Positions 43,098-51,877 are shown, counted from the first letter of the stretch. The stretch is DNA of 64,000 nucleotides from Microcoleus sp. bin48.metabat.b7b8b9.023 (GCF_013299185.1 NZ_JAAFKG010000020.1:40483-104482); one strand, 5' to 3'. Program-made: numbers and translations. Notes: generated by a model from the letters alone, not told the origin.

Positions 43098-43565
43098 TTA
43101 ATGACTGTTTTTGAACTGACGATCGCCCTTAGCCTTTTGGCGCTGGCGAACACCCGCCTGAACTGTAGCCATATCCACGGGAAAACCAACTACAGGAATC
43201 ACCTGATCCTTGCGCTCTTCTTCGAGGTTTTTGAGCTCAGTGTAGTCAACCCAGTGAATGCAATTTACCGGACAAGTGTCGATCGCCTCAGCAATCAACT
43301 CTTCGGAATCTCCGTCTTGTCGGACTACCCGCGATCGCCCGTAATCCGGCTCAATGTAGAAAGTATTGCGAGCAACATGGGCGCAGTGCTTGCAGCCGAT
43401 GCAGGTAATCTCATCAACATAGACGCCTTTTTGGCGCAAGACGCCGCCCAACTCCGGTTCTAAACCAGTGCGATCGGGTGAATCTCGCAAAAATCCGCCC
43501 AACTCAGGCTCTAAACCAGTGCGATCGCCTGCTGTATCTATTCCGAGTCCAGAAAGCTCAGACAT
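43098..43565 (-). CDS. 4Fe-4S ferredoxin with duplicated N-terminal segment
   Basis: 155 residues. A single cluster is expected: Cys55, Cys58 and Cys61 (CIGCKHC) with Cys98 (DTCPVNC); Cys102 is also nearby. Before the cluster, a 17-residue unit is repeated twice in tandem (residues 14-30 and 31-47, DRTGLEPELGG then FLRDSP or VLRQKG), encoded by a 51-bp DNA duplication beginning at the GCGATCG octamer context. The C-terminal tail is charged. It is the third gene of a DUF2997-ycf35-ferredoxin cluster found in many cyanobacteria. Electron partner unknown. Confidence 0.92.
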   Translation of the reverse strand: MSELSGLGIDTAGDRTGLEPELGGFLRDSPDRTGLEPELGGVLRQKGVYVDEITCIGCKHCAHVARNTFYIEPDYGRSRVVRQDGDSEELIAEAIDTCPVNCIHWVDYTELKNLEEERKDQVIPVVGFPVDMATVQAGVRQRQKAKGDRQFKNSH

Positions 43566-43569
43566 TTAG

Positions 43570-43612
43570 ATCCCTCACAATAATAAATAAGTCCGCCTGG
43601 GCGGACTTTAGA
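43570..43612. repeat. Palindrome before the ferredoxin gene
   Basis: AAGTCCGCCTGGGCGGACTT, a near-perfect inverted repeat of the GTCCGCC family, lies in the ycf35-ferredoxin gap. It may attenuate transcription between the two genes. Confidence 0.65.
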
Positions 43613-43644
43613 TGAAACAAAATTGTAAAAATCTCCAACAACTC

Positions 43645-44031
43645 TTAAGCGCACCAGCGCTGAACCACCAGGCGGATCGAACCGTCTTGATTTTGCTTTT
43701 GCTCAGAAACTTGGAAACCTTGCTTAGCGCTTTCATTCACCACAGTATGGTAAGCATAGCGCTGAGTCACCTTATTCAGAAAACGATCGACAGACCAAGC
43801 TTGCTGCCAAAACTGCAAGTCAGCCACCAATTCATACTCAGTCCCGTTCCAGCTAAAACCTAAGTCATAGCCGTTTTCTTGCTCAATCACCACCTCAGCA
43901 GTGCTGGTGAGGCCGCGATAGCCGCGCACCTCAGTCGGGCCGGACTTCCAGTCGATACCCAAGTCAGTTAAAGCAGATTCCAAAGAATTCAAATTGCGGA
44001 TCTGGGTCTTAATTTGGCTAAAGTGTGACAT
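43645..44031 (-). CDS. ycf35: Ycf35 family protein (DUF1257)
   Basis: 128 residues starting MSHFSQIKTQIRNLNSLESA, the typical Ycf35 start, at ATG 44029-44031. The longer open frame to 44184 overlaps the upstream gene and is not used. It contains GPTEVRGYRG, NGYDLGFSWNGTEYELVADL and the closing IRLVVQRWC, as in the conserved cyanobacterial/algal-plastid Ycf35 family. Function unknown. It lies between a DUF2997 gene and a ferredoxin gene on the same strand. Confidence 0.92.
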   Translation of the reverse strand: MSHFSQIKTQIRNLNSLESALTDLGIDWKSGPTEVRGYRGLTSTAEVVIEQENGYDLGFSWNGTEYELVADLQFWQQAWSVDRFLNKVTQRYAYHTVVNESAKQGFQVSEQKQNQDGSIRLVVQRWCA

Positions 44032-44071
44032 GGTGGTTCCAAAAAAATTTAAGTGAACTGAACAAAAAAGA

Positions 44072-44281
44072 TTACCAATCGCTAAAAGCCACTTGGGCCG
44101 TCGCTTCGGCTGACTGATGCAGCACTTGCGCGAAATATTCAGATGTTGACTCTTGATGAAGCACCACACCGAGCTGGGCTTCAATTGCTGCCGTTACCTC
44201 AGCGCAGGAAGCACCGACAATGCCGGTGACTGTTTCCTGTACGCGGCCATCTGGATAAATGACAAATTCTAGTGTTTCCAT
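44072..44281 (-). CDS. DUF2997 family small protein
   Basis: 69 residues from ATG 44279-44281 (METLEFVIYPDGRVQETVTG), which matches the usual DUF2997 start; the frame upstream to 44326 is probably untranslated. The C-terminal half is helical. It precedes ycf35 and ferredoxin, a conserved arrangement that suggests a joint, unassigned role with an iron-sulphur protein. Confidence 0.85.
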   Translation of the reverse strand: METLEFVIYPDGRVQETVTGIVGASCAEVTAAIEAQLGVVLHQESTSEYFAQVLHQSAEATAQVAFSDW

Positions 44282-44769
44282 AATCCGGGCTGACTGAATA
44301 GGAATAGTGAAATCAGACACTGACACCAGCTTCGCGTGGGACGATGCCTCCTGAAGTCGCTTCTTGAGAGTTGGCGGACTAAAAAAACCGCTATATCAAT
44401 TTTGACTAATTGATAGGTTTTGAGTCACAACTTAACAGAAGTTATTAATAGGTAGAAGCAATACATCAGTTGTATGTAAAGTTTCGCGTACATTGTGACA
44501 TCAGTCAAGCCAATCTATATTTAGATTTTAGATTTTTGATTTTGAAGACACAAGTATAAATGCTCCCCCTCTCCCCCTCCTGACAGGTGCAGGTTTTTTA
44601 GTAAAAGCCTTATCCCATAAGAGTTTGATGCTTCCAGTAAGCCACTTTCCAAAACCGTTGCACTGTCTGGATTTGCTGGGTTTTGCCAGGGGAAAACCTA
44701 CACCTGTCAGCTCTCCCCCTCTCCCCCTCTTTCCCCTCTCCCCCCTCTCCCCCTCTTTCCTCTCCCCAT
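44282..44769. other. Gap with pyrimidine tracts and a MITE-like element
   Basis: 44562-44580 and 44711-44765 are nearly pure C/T tracts (CTCCCCCTCTCCCCC). The 131-bp element between them is listed separately. 44300-44560 contains AT-rich sequence with the probable promoter of the DUF2997 gene. Confidence 0.6.
44580..44710. mobile_element. MITE-like element, 131 bp
   Basis: Terminal inverted repeats of 18 bp with one mismatch: CTGACAGGTGCAGGTTTT at 44580-44597 and the complement of CTGACAGGTGTAGGTTTT at 44693-44710. The interior is non-coding. It sits inside a long pyrimidine tract that would mask any target duplication. No transposase in the window has such ends. Confidence 0.7.
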
Positions 44770-45648
44770 CTAATTCCCTCTAGGGTCTAAAACGTCTCGC
44801 AGCCCGTCGCCTAAAAGGTTGAAACCCAGAACTGTTAAGGTGATCAGCAAACCGGGAAACAAAATAGTCCAAGGAGACGAAAGAGCGTATCCGCCTTTGA
44901 AAGCATCGGAAAGCATCGTTCCCAACTCTGGGGCTGGCGGCTGCGCGCCCAAACCTAGAAAACCCAAACCAGCAGCTTCTAGCGTCGCTGTACCTGTGGA
45001 AAGAGTTGCTTGTACAACAAGCGGGGCGAGACTTCCCGGCAAAATGTGGCGAAAAATAATCCGCAAGTCGCTGGCGCCCAAGGCTTTGACAGCTAAGACA
45101 AATTCTTGTTCTCGCAGTGACAGCACCATGCTGCGAGTGAGGCGGATGTAAATCGGTATTTGCACGATGCTGACAGCGATAATTACGCTTTGCAAGCTGG
45201 GCCCGGTGACGGTAACAATGGCGATCGCCAGTAAGATCGAAGGAAAAGCTAGCAAAATATCTGCCAAAATCCCGATCGCCACTTCAGCCCATCCGCGAAA
45301 ATACCCAGCCAAGAGTCCCAACAGAGTTCCCACAAATAATCCCCCACCCACAGAAACCAGACTGACGAGCAAAGATATCCCCAATCCGTGCCACACCCGC
45401 ACTAGCAAATCTCGCCCCAAACTGTCGGTTCCGAACCAATGTTTGACGCTAGGAGCCACTAAGCGGGATAAATAATCGCGATCGACCGCAGCATTGTAAG
45501 GGTAAATTAGGGGGGCTAACACTGCCACAACAATCAGCGCTAGAGTCAAAATTAAGCCGATTTTCCCAGATGTCGATCGGGCAAATCGCTGCCAAGCAGG
45601 CTGTGAAAATATTAAGCTGTTCAGCGATTTTTGCTGTTTCATTACCAT
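44770..45648 (-). CDS. Oligopeptide/dipeptide-type ABC transporter permease (OppC/DppC)
   Basis: 292 residues with an N-terminal DppC-type span (about 30-52), five further spans, the HWFGTDSLGRDLLVRV segment and the EAA loop EFVLAVKALGASDLRIIFRH. It forms half of an importer channel in the cytoplasmic membrane for peptides or nickel. No binding protein, OppB or ATPase is adjacent. Its ATG abuts the stop of the REase-like/HEPN gene with no gap. ATG 45642 is an alternative start. Confidence 0.92.
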   Translation of the reverse strand: MVMKQQKSLNSLIFSQPAWQRFARSTSGKIGLILTLALIVVAVLAPLIYPYNAAVDRDYLSRLVAPSVKHWFGTDSLGRDLLVRVWHGLGISLLVSLVSVGGGLFVGTLLGLLAGYFRGWAEVAIGILADILLAFPSILLAIAIVTVTGPSLQSVIIAVSIVQIPIYIRLTRSMVLSLREQEFVLAVKALGASDLRIIFRHILPGSLAPLVVQATLSTGTATLEAAGLGFLGLGAQPPAPELGTMLSDAFKGGYALSSPWTILFPGLLITLTVLGFNLLGDGLRDVLDPRGN

Positions 45649-46314
45649 CTAAAATCCGTGTGGTACCCATAAACTGATTAATTCATGGACAAGGGCGAGC
45701 AATTCAGATACAGACTCATTGACTTCTGGCGCTTCAAATCCATGAATAAATCGATTTCTCACGTTTAAAAGTAGCATAGCGCGATCGTACTGTTCGATTG
45801 AAAGTTCTCCTTGCGAATACATATGTTTAATCAGAGATACAGTGGGAAATCTTTCAATTGGAATAATAGCCTCCTGGGCCCGTCTACGCAGGAGTGCTTC
45901 AAATATTCCCCAAAGTGACAAAAAAGCCCCTTCATTTTCTCCCAATGAGATTAGGCGTTCACTCTGTGTTATTCTACTAAAAATTTGTTCCCAAGATAAG
46001 AGATTTACTTCCTTGGCTTCGTCTTTCAGTAAAGCATCTTCTTCAGTAATTAACAAGAAACGCCAGCCTGTTTTTTCAGAGACTATTTCAGCAATTTCTT
46101 TCAACCTGTCTATGGATTTTTGTCTGCCAGAAGCATTGAATTCGATTATATAACCTTCGGCTTCGTTCTTTTTGGCAATTAAATTTGGGCGATATGTGCC
46201 TAAATTGAAAGGGATGTCTTCCGGTTCAGGCTCAACAAATACTCTATAGCCTTCTTGTCGATATTTTTCAGCAATTTTAGACACTGATGTGTTCTGTATC
46301 AATTTAGCAGTCAT
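45649..46314 (-). CDS. REase-like domain fused to a HEPN-like domain
   Basis: 221 residues. Residues 10-95 have the alpha/beta pattern of a restriction-endonuclease-like (AHJR-type) fold: YRPNLIAKK then EGYIIEFNASGR. The usual Asp and ExK positions are Asn44 and Glu58-Phe-Asn60, so the nuclease centre looks degenerate. Residues about 115-221 are all-helical and end with RNRFIH (Arg186-Asn187 to His191), the Rx4H motif of HEPN ribonucleases. Its ATG overlaps the RusA-like gene stop (46311-46314). I infer a conflict or repair cassette; REase assignment is moderate, HEPN is good. Confidence 0.72.
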   Translation of the reverse strand: MTAKLIQNTSVSKIAEKYRQEGYRVFVEPEPEDIPFNLGTYRPNLIAKKNEAEGYIIEFNASGRQKSIDRLKEIAEIVSEKTGWRFLLITEEDALLKDEAKEVNLLSWEQIFSRITQSERLISLGENEGAFLSLWGIFEALLRRRAQEAIIPIERFPTVSLIKHMYSQGELSIEQYDRAMLLLNVRNRFIHGFEAPEVNESVSELLALVHELISLWVPHGF

Positions 46315-46706
46315 AAGTAACTCTCCAATGCTTTTGATTCACTTATTCTAACGTAGACGCACTCACTGCCAGATCTGATGCCATCCAGCAACAATAATGG
46401 ACATAGAGCAATCTTAAATGTGTCACTAAGCGATCGACGATGGGACTCCACATCTGTGACAAGTGAATCATCCTCATAAACTAACCCAATTAATGCGTCC
46501 TGTATGGGTTTTATTATATTGTCTGTGTCAACAGGGTCTGTATCATAGAGATAAACTAAAGTTAAATGAACGTTTCCAGAATAAGGAGTTCCTACCCAAG
46601 TTTTTGATGCTTCTGCACGTACAAATGTTTGCCAATCCTGTAGCTTTCTTCTCTGCCTAGTTTGCAAAGATACAGGGCGTCTTGGAATCAGAAACTCAAA
46701 TTGCAT
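46311..46706 (-). CDS. RusA-like Holliday junction nuclease
   Basis: 131 residues. The RusA signature is present: YDTDPVDTDNIIKPIQDAL with Asp60, Asp62, Lys66 and Asp70, followed by YEDDSLVTD with Asp80. RusA proteins are Mg-dependent dimeric resolvases, often prophage-borne. No phage structural genes are in the window. It is coupled (ATGA) to the REase/HEPN gene and follows a perfect 54-bp palindrome that separates it from the secreted-protein gene upstream. Confidence 0.88.
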   Translation of the reverse strand: MQFEFLIPRRPVSLQTRQRRKLQDWQTFVRAEASKTWVGTPYSGNVHLTLVYLYDTDPVDTDNIIKPIQDALIGLVYEDDSLVTDVESHRRSLSDTFKIALCPLLLLDGIRSGSECVYVRISESKALESYL

Positions 46707-46828
46707 TGGGAACTCCGAAACTTAAATATGAAAGCAGGAATTAAAGGATAACTTCATACATAACTTTAATTTTTACAGTTGTAAAAATTATTTTTGTTGA
46801 TTGTACTAATCTAGTATAATTCTATCTC

Positions 46829-46882
46829 TAAAATTGGCTGAGCAGCTTAATATTTAAATATTAAGCTGCTCAGCCAATTTTA
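46829..46882. terminator. Perfect 54-bp palindrome
   Basis: Two 27-base halves are exact complements with no spacer (centre 46855/46856). The half reads TAAAATTGGCTGAGCAGCTT then AATATTT. It lies after the stop of the secreted protein gene and before rusA, and the flanking A/T runs make it a plausible terminator. It could also extrude as a cruciform. Confidence 0.9.
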
Positions 46883-46914
46883 ATTTTTTATCTTTTACTG
46901 CCACCTAAAAAAAC

Positions 46915-47421
46915 TCAGGATTTAGGCAAATTATAGATATAATCTGCACCATTGGCTGAAATAACTTTATAATCGATGGTATACCCCGACGCACCCGTAA
47001 TATCTATTGACTCACGTATAGCCTCACCACGACCAAAATCTAAAGTGTTTCTGAGTTCACCATCCACATAAATTTTGACAGATACACGAATCAAATTAGA
47101 GTTGTCAGGTAAACCGTAAGCTAATTTGATTTCACCTGGGTTATTAATGATTTTACAGGTAATAGATCTGGGATTTGAAGAGGAAATGTAAAAACGGCTT
47201 GTAGGTTCCTCAGTGCGCTTGCCAATAGTAATTAAGTCATTATAGTTTTTGGCTGAAAATCCGTACATTAGTTGGCATCGAAATCCCTCGGTTGTACGAG
47301 TAGTAGGTTTGGGAGGTGCAGCAGGTGAAGAAGCAGCTAGAGTTGGTACTACTAAAGCAATAGCAAGACCTAAGAGAAAACCCAATTTAGGGTGATTGAA
47401 TTTGCGATAATTTTGGCTCAT
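46915..47421 (-). CDS. Secreted protein of unknown function
   Basis: 168 residues from ATG 47419-47421. The longer frame to 47532 is rejected because this start puts a normal signal peptide at residues 1-35 (KFNHPKLGFLLGLAIALVVP, then TLAASS as a probable cleavage area). The mature part has two Cys (RCQLMYGF and ITCKIINN) that could form a disulphide and is beta-rich. No family recognised. It may sit in the periplasm or outside the cell. Confidence 0.75.
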   Translation of the reverse strand: MSQNYRKFNHPKLGFLLGLAIALVVPTLAASSPAAPPKPTTRTTEGFRCQLMYGFSAKNYNDLITIGKRTEEPTSRFYISSSNPRSITCKIINNPGEIKLAYGLPDNSNLIRVSVKIYVDGELRNTLDFGRGEAIRESIDITGASGYTIDYKVISANGADYIYNLPKS

Positions 47422-47719
47422 GATTTTTTTTTGCTCGTTTGACTTGACAACCCACATAAATATCAACGCCGCTAAATCCGATCGCCCTGACTTACAAAAG
47501 ACTCCAAGTTTATCAATTACACTCTTGAGCAATTGGTAAACAAGTTGCGACGCAGTCTATCATATCATGCCTACAGAGAATATTATGTATCTGGTGTTAC
47601 CCGATCGCCCCCTCACCGCTCCCCACGGCCCACCAGCCAACAGTCGATCGCCTGCTTATCACTGATGACTTCCTTCAATACCCTTTAAGATATAGAGAAG
47701 AAGATAATTTTAAAAGCGC

Positions 47720-49048
47720 ATGACATCAACCCTACTCAAAGCCTCCTCCAAATCGCCCCTCAACGCCCCAACAGTGCGCCATTTTCCCAACGGCCTCACA
47801 GTTATAGCGGAACATTTGCCGGTCGATGCCGTTAACCTCAGCGTGTGGATGAATTTAGGCTCAGCCGTCGAATCCGACGAAATCAACGGCATGGCGCACT
47901 TTTTAGAACATATGATTTTTAAGGGAACTCCGAGTATTCCTAGCGGAGAATTTGAGCGGGCGATCGAGCAACGGGGCGCTGTCACCAATGCAGCCACCAG
48001 CCAAGATTACACGAACTATTACATCACGACAGCTCCTAAAGATTTTGCCGAACTAGCCCCGCTGCAAGTCGATGTCTTGCTCAACGCCAGCATTCCCGAC
48101 GACGCTTTCGATCGCGAACGGCTGGTAGTATTGGAAGAAATTAGACGATCGGAAGACAATCCGCGCCGCCGCACCTATCAAAGATCGATGCAATTAGCCT
48201 TTGAAGTCCTACCCTACAAACGACCCGTACTCGGCCCGACTTCCGTTATCGAAAATCTTACCGCCCAACAAATGCGGGATTTCCACAGCACCAGATACCA
48301 GCCAGGGGCGATGACAGCCGTCGCTGTAGGCAATTTGCCGGTCGATCGACTAATTGAAATTGTCGCAGAAAGTTTTGCCGCCAAAAGCACAGCCCAAAAC
48401 AGCAGCATCAATCTGCCCGCTGTCAGCAGCTTTAGCCCAGAATCGGAAATTCTCAACTACGGCCAAGAATCGCCATTTACCGAAACAGTCCGCCGCGAAT
48501 TTGTAGACTCAGCACTTCAGCAAGCCCGACTGATTGTCATGTGGCGGGTGCCCGGTTTCGTGGAAATGTCTGAAACCTATGCCCTCGACGTTTTGGCGAC
48601 AGTCTTGGGCCACGGGCGCACAACTCGCTTGGTTAAGGATTTGCGCGAAGACAGAGGGCTAGTCTCGTCAATTTCTGTCAGCAACATGACTCAGCGACTG
48701 GGCGGTGTATTCTCGATTTCTGCTCAACTAGCGACAGAACATATAGAAGAAGTGGAAGCAGCCATCGTCGGACACATCCGCACTCTACAAACCGAACTCG
48801 TGACAGATGCCGAAATTTCCCGCATCCGCACCCAAGTAGCAAATCGGTTTATCTTCGGTAACGAAACTCCGAGCGATCGAGCAAGTTTGTACGGTTACTA
48901 TCAGTCGATGGTAGGAGATATCGCTCCCGCCCTCAACTACGCAGCCTGCATCCAAGCTCAAACTGCGGAGGATATCCGGGAAGCCGCCGTCAAATACCTG
49001 TCTCCCGATGCGATGGGTGTGGTGGTAATTCGCCCCAACGAAGCATAA
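47720..49048 (+). CDS. M16 family zinc peptidase
   Basis: 442 residues. The inverted zinc motif HFLEH is at 60-64 (His60, Glu63, His64), with a further Glu supplied from the VVLEEIRRSEDNPRRR region near residue 140. Two homologous M16 halves are visible; the C-terminal half keeps the IRTQVANRFIFGNETPSDRA helix but no zinc site, as usual for the family. This is the processing-peptidase-like group common in cyanobacteria. Target unknown. ATG 47720. Confidence 0.93.
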   Translation: MTSTLLKASSKSPLNAPTVRHFPNGLTVIAEHLPVDAVNLSVWMNLGSAVESDEINGMAHFLEHMIFKGTPSIPSGEFERAIEQRGAVTNAATSQDYTNYYITTAPKDFAELAPLQVDVLLNASIPDDAFDRERLVVLEEIRRSEDNPRRRTYQRSMQLAFEVLPYKRPVLGPTSVIENLTAQQMRDFHSTRYQPGAMTAVAVGNLPVDRLIEIVAESFAAKSTAQNSSINLPAVSSFSPESEILNYGQESPFTETVRREFVDSALQQARLIVMWRVPGFVEMSETYALDVLATVLGHGRTTRLVKDLREDRGLVSSISVSNMTQRLGGVFSISAQLATEHIEEVEAAIVGHIRTLQTELVTDAEISRIRTQVANRFIFGNETPSDRASLYGYYQSMVGDIAPALNYAACIQAQTAEDIREAAVKYLSPDAMGVVVIRPNEA

Positions 49049-49421
49049 AATCGACTTTTTGCTAAACAGCGCAATCGTTTCATGGCTAAGCTAGGGAGAC
49101 TTGCAACGGCACAAAAAAGTTAAATTATCGTCATCTTAGATTAGAGAATACTCCGTCATATCAGGTCCGATCTACGATCGTCACAAAAAAAGGTTCGTAG
49201 TACGGACTTTAGTCCGCTCTTAAGTTGCGGACTAAAGTCCGTACTACGAAGCAATCTTATTGCGATCCATCGATCGGACACGATATCAAGTTCGATCGGC
49301 TGTCGCCTTAAAGATTTGTATCGAATCATGAATACAAAGTTTTTAAGGTGCGGGCGATCGGTAAAATTGCCGTAAATTTCTGAGAGGATAAACTTGGAAT
49401 CATTGAAGCGCGCAGGGAATC
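49049..49421. repeat. Gap with GGTTCGTAGTACGGACTTTA palindrome
   Basis: A full palindrome at 49193-49250 (GGTTCGTAGTACGGACTTTA and inverted CTAAAGTCCGTACTACGAA) lies downstream of the M16 gene and could be its terminator. HIP1-like sites and the promoter of the next gene probably occupy 49290-49421. Confidence 0.8.
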
Positions 49422-50450
49422 ATGAAATTACAAAACTTTCTCAAGTCAAAAATTAGGTATGATTCTAGGGCGATCGCTGCTGACAACGAACTCAGCCGTC
49501 AAATTCAAAGTCGCCTCATTGACCTAGGTTTACTGAAACCTCCAGTAGACGGCATCTTTGGCCCTCTTTCTACCGCAGCCCTCCACCGATTTCAAACCCT
49601 AATGAAGTGCGGGGAACCGGGTTTTTTGGGAGCAATCACAGCCCAAAAGCTGATCGAAGCCAAACCGGCGGACATTCCGACACCTCGCCCGATCCTGAAA
49701 ATCCTCAAAGACACCATTTTTAAATCAAAACCGCTGGCGTCATCTCAACTTCAGGAAGCGGAAAAACAAGTAATCCCAGCGGGAAAACAGTTTGAACTTC
49801 TAGCTTTTGCTCCGATTCGGGGTCACATTAGAGTAGCTCTCCGCAACGAGTCTTTCAAAGGTTCAGGGATTTGGTATGTTTACGGTTTACACGCTCAAGT
49901 TACTCTAGACGGCGTTTTGCTTTATCCCAAACCGAATCCGCCGACTGTCAGACTTGGCATTCCTTATCGATCGCAAATGGATAACTTGTACAATCCTACA
50001 GGTTCTTGCAATGTTACTTCCATCGCGATGTGTTTGGACTTTTTGAGAGTTCCCCGGCGCCAAAAAACCGGACAATATGAAGATGAACTCTACCAATATG
50101 CGATCGACAAAGGTTACAGTCGCTGGGAACCCAGAGATTTAGCCAAAATTGTTAGAGATTACGGCGCTCAAGATTACTTTACCGAGAATGCAACGATTGA
50201 TGACGTTCAAGATTGGCTCGCCAGCGGAAATCCGGCTGTCATCCACGGATACTTTACATCCTTCGGTCACATTATAGTTGCCACAGGCTACGACAGCGAC
50301 GGATTCTTCGTGCACGATCCCTACGGCGAATGGTTCCCCACGGGTTATGACACAACTGTCAGCGGTTCTTACTTGCACTATTCCTATCGCTTAATCCGCA
50401 GCGTTTGTATGGCTGACGGGAATTTTTGGGTGCATTTTATCTCGAAGTAG
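49422..50450 (+). CDS. Peptidoglycan-binding and C39-like peptidase protein
   Basis: 342 residues. Residues 25-80 are a PG_binding_1 domain (QSRLIDLGLLKPPVDGIFGP), followed by a linker, an SH3-like segment (about 115-165) and a C39-like papain fold: catalytic Cys196 in NPTGSCNVTSIAM, His283 in GHIIVATGYD, and the HDPYGEW strand. There is no typical signal peptide, so a non-classical or other export route is needed if it acts on the wall. Probably a cell wall or peptide-processing protease. Confidence 0.88.
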   Translation: MKLQNFLKSKIRYDSRAIAADNELSRQIQSRLIDLGLLKPPVDGIFGPLSTAALHRFQTLMKCGEPGFLGAITAQKLIEAKPADIPTPRPILKILKDTIFKSKPLASSQLQEAEKQVIPAGKQFELLAFAPIRGHIRVALRNESFKGSGIWYVYGLHAQVTLDGVLLYPKPNPPTVRLGIPYRSQMDNLYNPTGSCNVTSIAMCLDFLRVPRRQKTGQYEDELYQYAIDKGYSRWEPRDLAKIVRDYGAQDYFTENATIDDVQDWLASGNPAVIHGYFTSFGHIIVATGYDSDGFFVHDPYGEWFPTGYDTTVSGSYLHYSYRLIRSVCMADGNFWVHFISK

Positions 50451-50902
50451 TCATTGGTTATTTGTTATTGGTTATTTGTTATTTGTTATTAGTAACAATT
50501 AACCAATATAGTTATGGACGCATTTTAACGTAATGATGTCATTCTGAGTGTAGTAATATGAAATTCGCTCTTAATCATAATTATTCATCTCTCTCTTCTC
50601 TTCCTCTGCGTTCTCTGTGTTCTCTGTGGTTCAAAATCATTCCGATGCCACCGGAAAAGTCATCAGTTATTGGTTATTTGTTATTAGTAACAACTAACAA
50701 ATATAGTCTTGGACGCATTTCAAAGTAATGATGTCATTCTGAGTGTGGGTAAGTATGAAATCCGCTCTCTCTTCTCTTCCTCTGCGTTCTCTGTGTTCTC
50801 TGTGGTTCAAAATCATTCCGATGCCACCGGAATTAACATAACACATTAATTCCGATGTCACCAAATTTGATATAACAACCGACAACTAACAACAAATAAC
50901 CA
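50451..50902. repeat. Two copies of a ~150-bp sequence
   Basis: About 50490-50658 and 50690-50832 are near-identical from ATATAGTTATGGACGCATTT (second copy AGTCTTGGACGCATTTCAAA) to GTGGTTCAAAATCATTCCGA. Both end in TGCGTTCTCTGTGTTCTCTG followed by TGGTTCAAAATC and CCACCGG. TTATTGGTTATTTGTTATT tandem units precede each copy (50455-50490, 50665-50690). No gene. Confidence 0.85.
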
Positions 50903-51763
50903 TTAACTATTAATTTTCATGCTCAAATCCAGCCAAGTCGATCGCGTAATTGGAGCACTGGTTGAAATATAATCAACTCCGGTTTCCGCGACACTCCGAA
51001 TCGTTTCCAAAGTAACATTCCCAGAAGCTTCAATTTTTACCCGATCGCCCTTTTCGCGAATTATTGCCACAGCCTGCCGCATTAAATCACAAGACATATT
51101 ATCCAACATGATAATATCCGCCTTGTGCTGAAGAGCTGTCTCCACTTCAGCCAGAGATTCTGTTTCAACTTCGATCGTCAGGGGATAGGGGATAGAATTG
51201 CGAATAAGGGCGATCGCCTCAGCAATTCCCCCAGCCGCCGCAATGTGATTGTCTTTCACCATCACCGCATCATCCAATCCCATGCGGTGATTGCAAGCAC
51301 CGCCGACTTGAGTCGCGTATTTTTCCAGCAATCTCAATCCTGGTGTTGTCTTGCGGGTATCCACTAATTGCACGGGCAAATCGGCAATTTTGTCAACATA
51401 TTTCTGAGTTAAAGTAGCAATGCCGCTCAAACGCATTGCCAAGTTTAATGCTACTCTTTCTCCGGTTAGCAGCGCATCGAAATTGCCGGAAATCTCGGCG
51501 ATTACTTCTCCTTTTTCGCACAGTTTCCCTTCTGGTACTTGGGGGATGAAACTGAGGCTGCTGTCTAAAAGTTTAAAAGTGCGATGTGCGATCGGCAATC
51601 CGGCTATAACTCCAGCTTCTTTGACTATCCATTTAGCAGTACCCTGGATGCTGGCTGCGGGGAATAAGGCCGATGTTGTGCGATCGCCCCTACCGATATC
51701 TTCTAGCAGCCAGTTGTGCAATAGGGAGTCTAAAACTATCCAAGGTGGCAATATTGCTTTCAT
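50903..51763 (-). CDS. nadC: Nicotinate-nucleotide pyrophosphorylase (carboxylating)
   Basis: 286 residues: ED-G-RGD-TT motif (LLEDIGRGDRTTSALF), DTRKTTPGLRLLEKYA, the GGACNHRMGLDD motif and the C-terminal EASGNVTLETIRSVAETGVDYIS. It transfers phosphoribosyl to quinolinate with release of CO2, the third step of de novo NAD synthesis. Complete and of normal length. nadA and nadB are not in the window. Confidence 0.96.
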   Translation of the reverse strand: MKAILPPWIVLDSLLHNWLLEDIGRGDRTTSALFPAASIQGTAKWIVKEAGVIAGLPIAHRTFKLLDSSLSFIPQVPEGKLCEKGEVIAEISGNFDALLTGERVALNLAMRLSGIATLTQKYVDKIADLPVQLVDTRKTTPGLRLLEKYATQVGGACNHRMGLDDAVMVKDNHIAAAGGIAEAIALIRNSIPYPLTIEVETESLAEVETALQHKADIIMLDNMSCDLMRQAVAIIREKGDRVKIEASGNVTLETIRSVAETGVDYISTSAPITRSTWLDLSMKINS

Positions 51764-51807
51764 GTTTTTGTCGGTTGTTATATCAATAGGAATTACGCAT
51801 CAAAACC

Positions 51808-51877
51808 CAAGAAACCGGGTTTTTGCCAGAGAATCGGGCTGTAACAAAGTATCTCGGAAAAAACCCGGTTTCTGACT
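51808..51877. repeat. AGAAACCGGG palindrome
   Basis: AGAAACCGGGTTTTTGCCAG and inverted AAAAAACCCGGTTTCTGAC, same family as at 3433-3500, upstream of nadC (51764-51978 gap). Confidence 0.8.
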
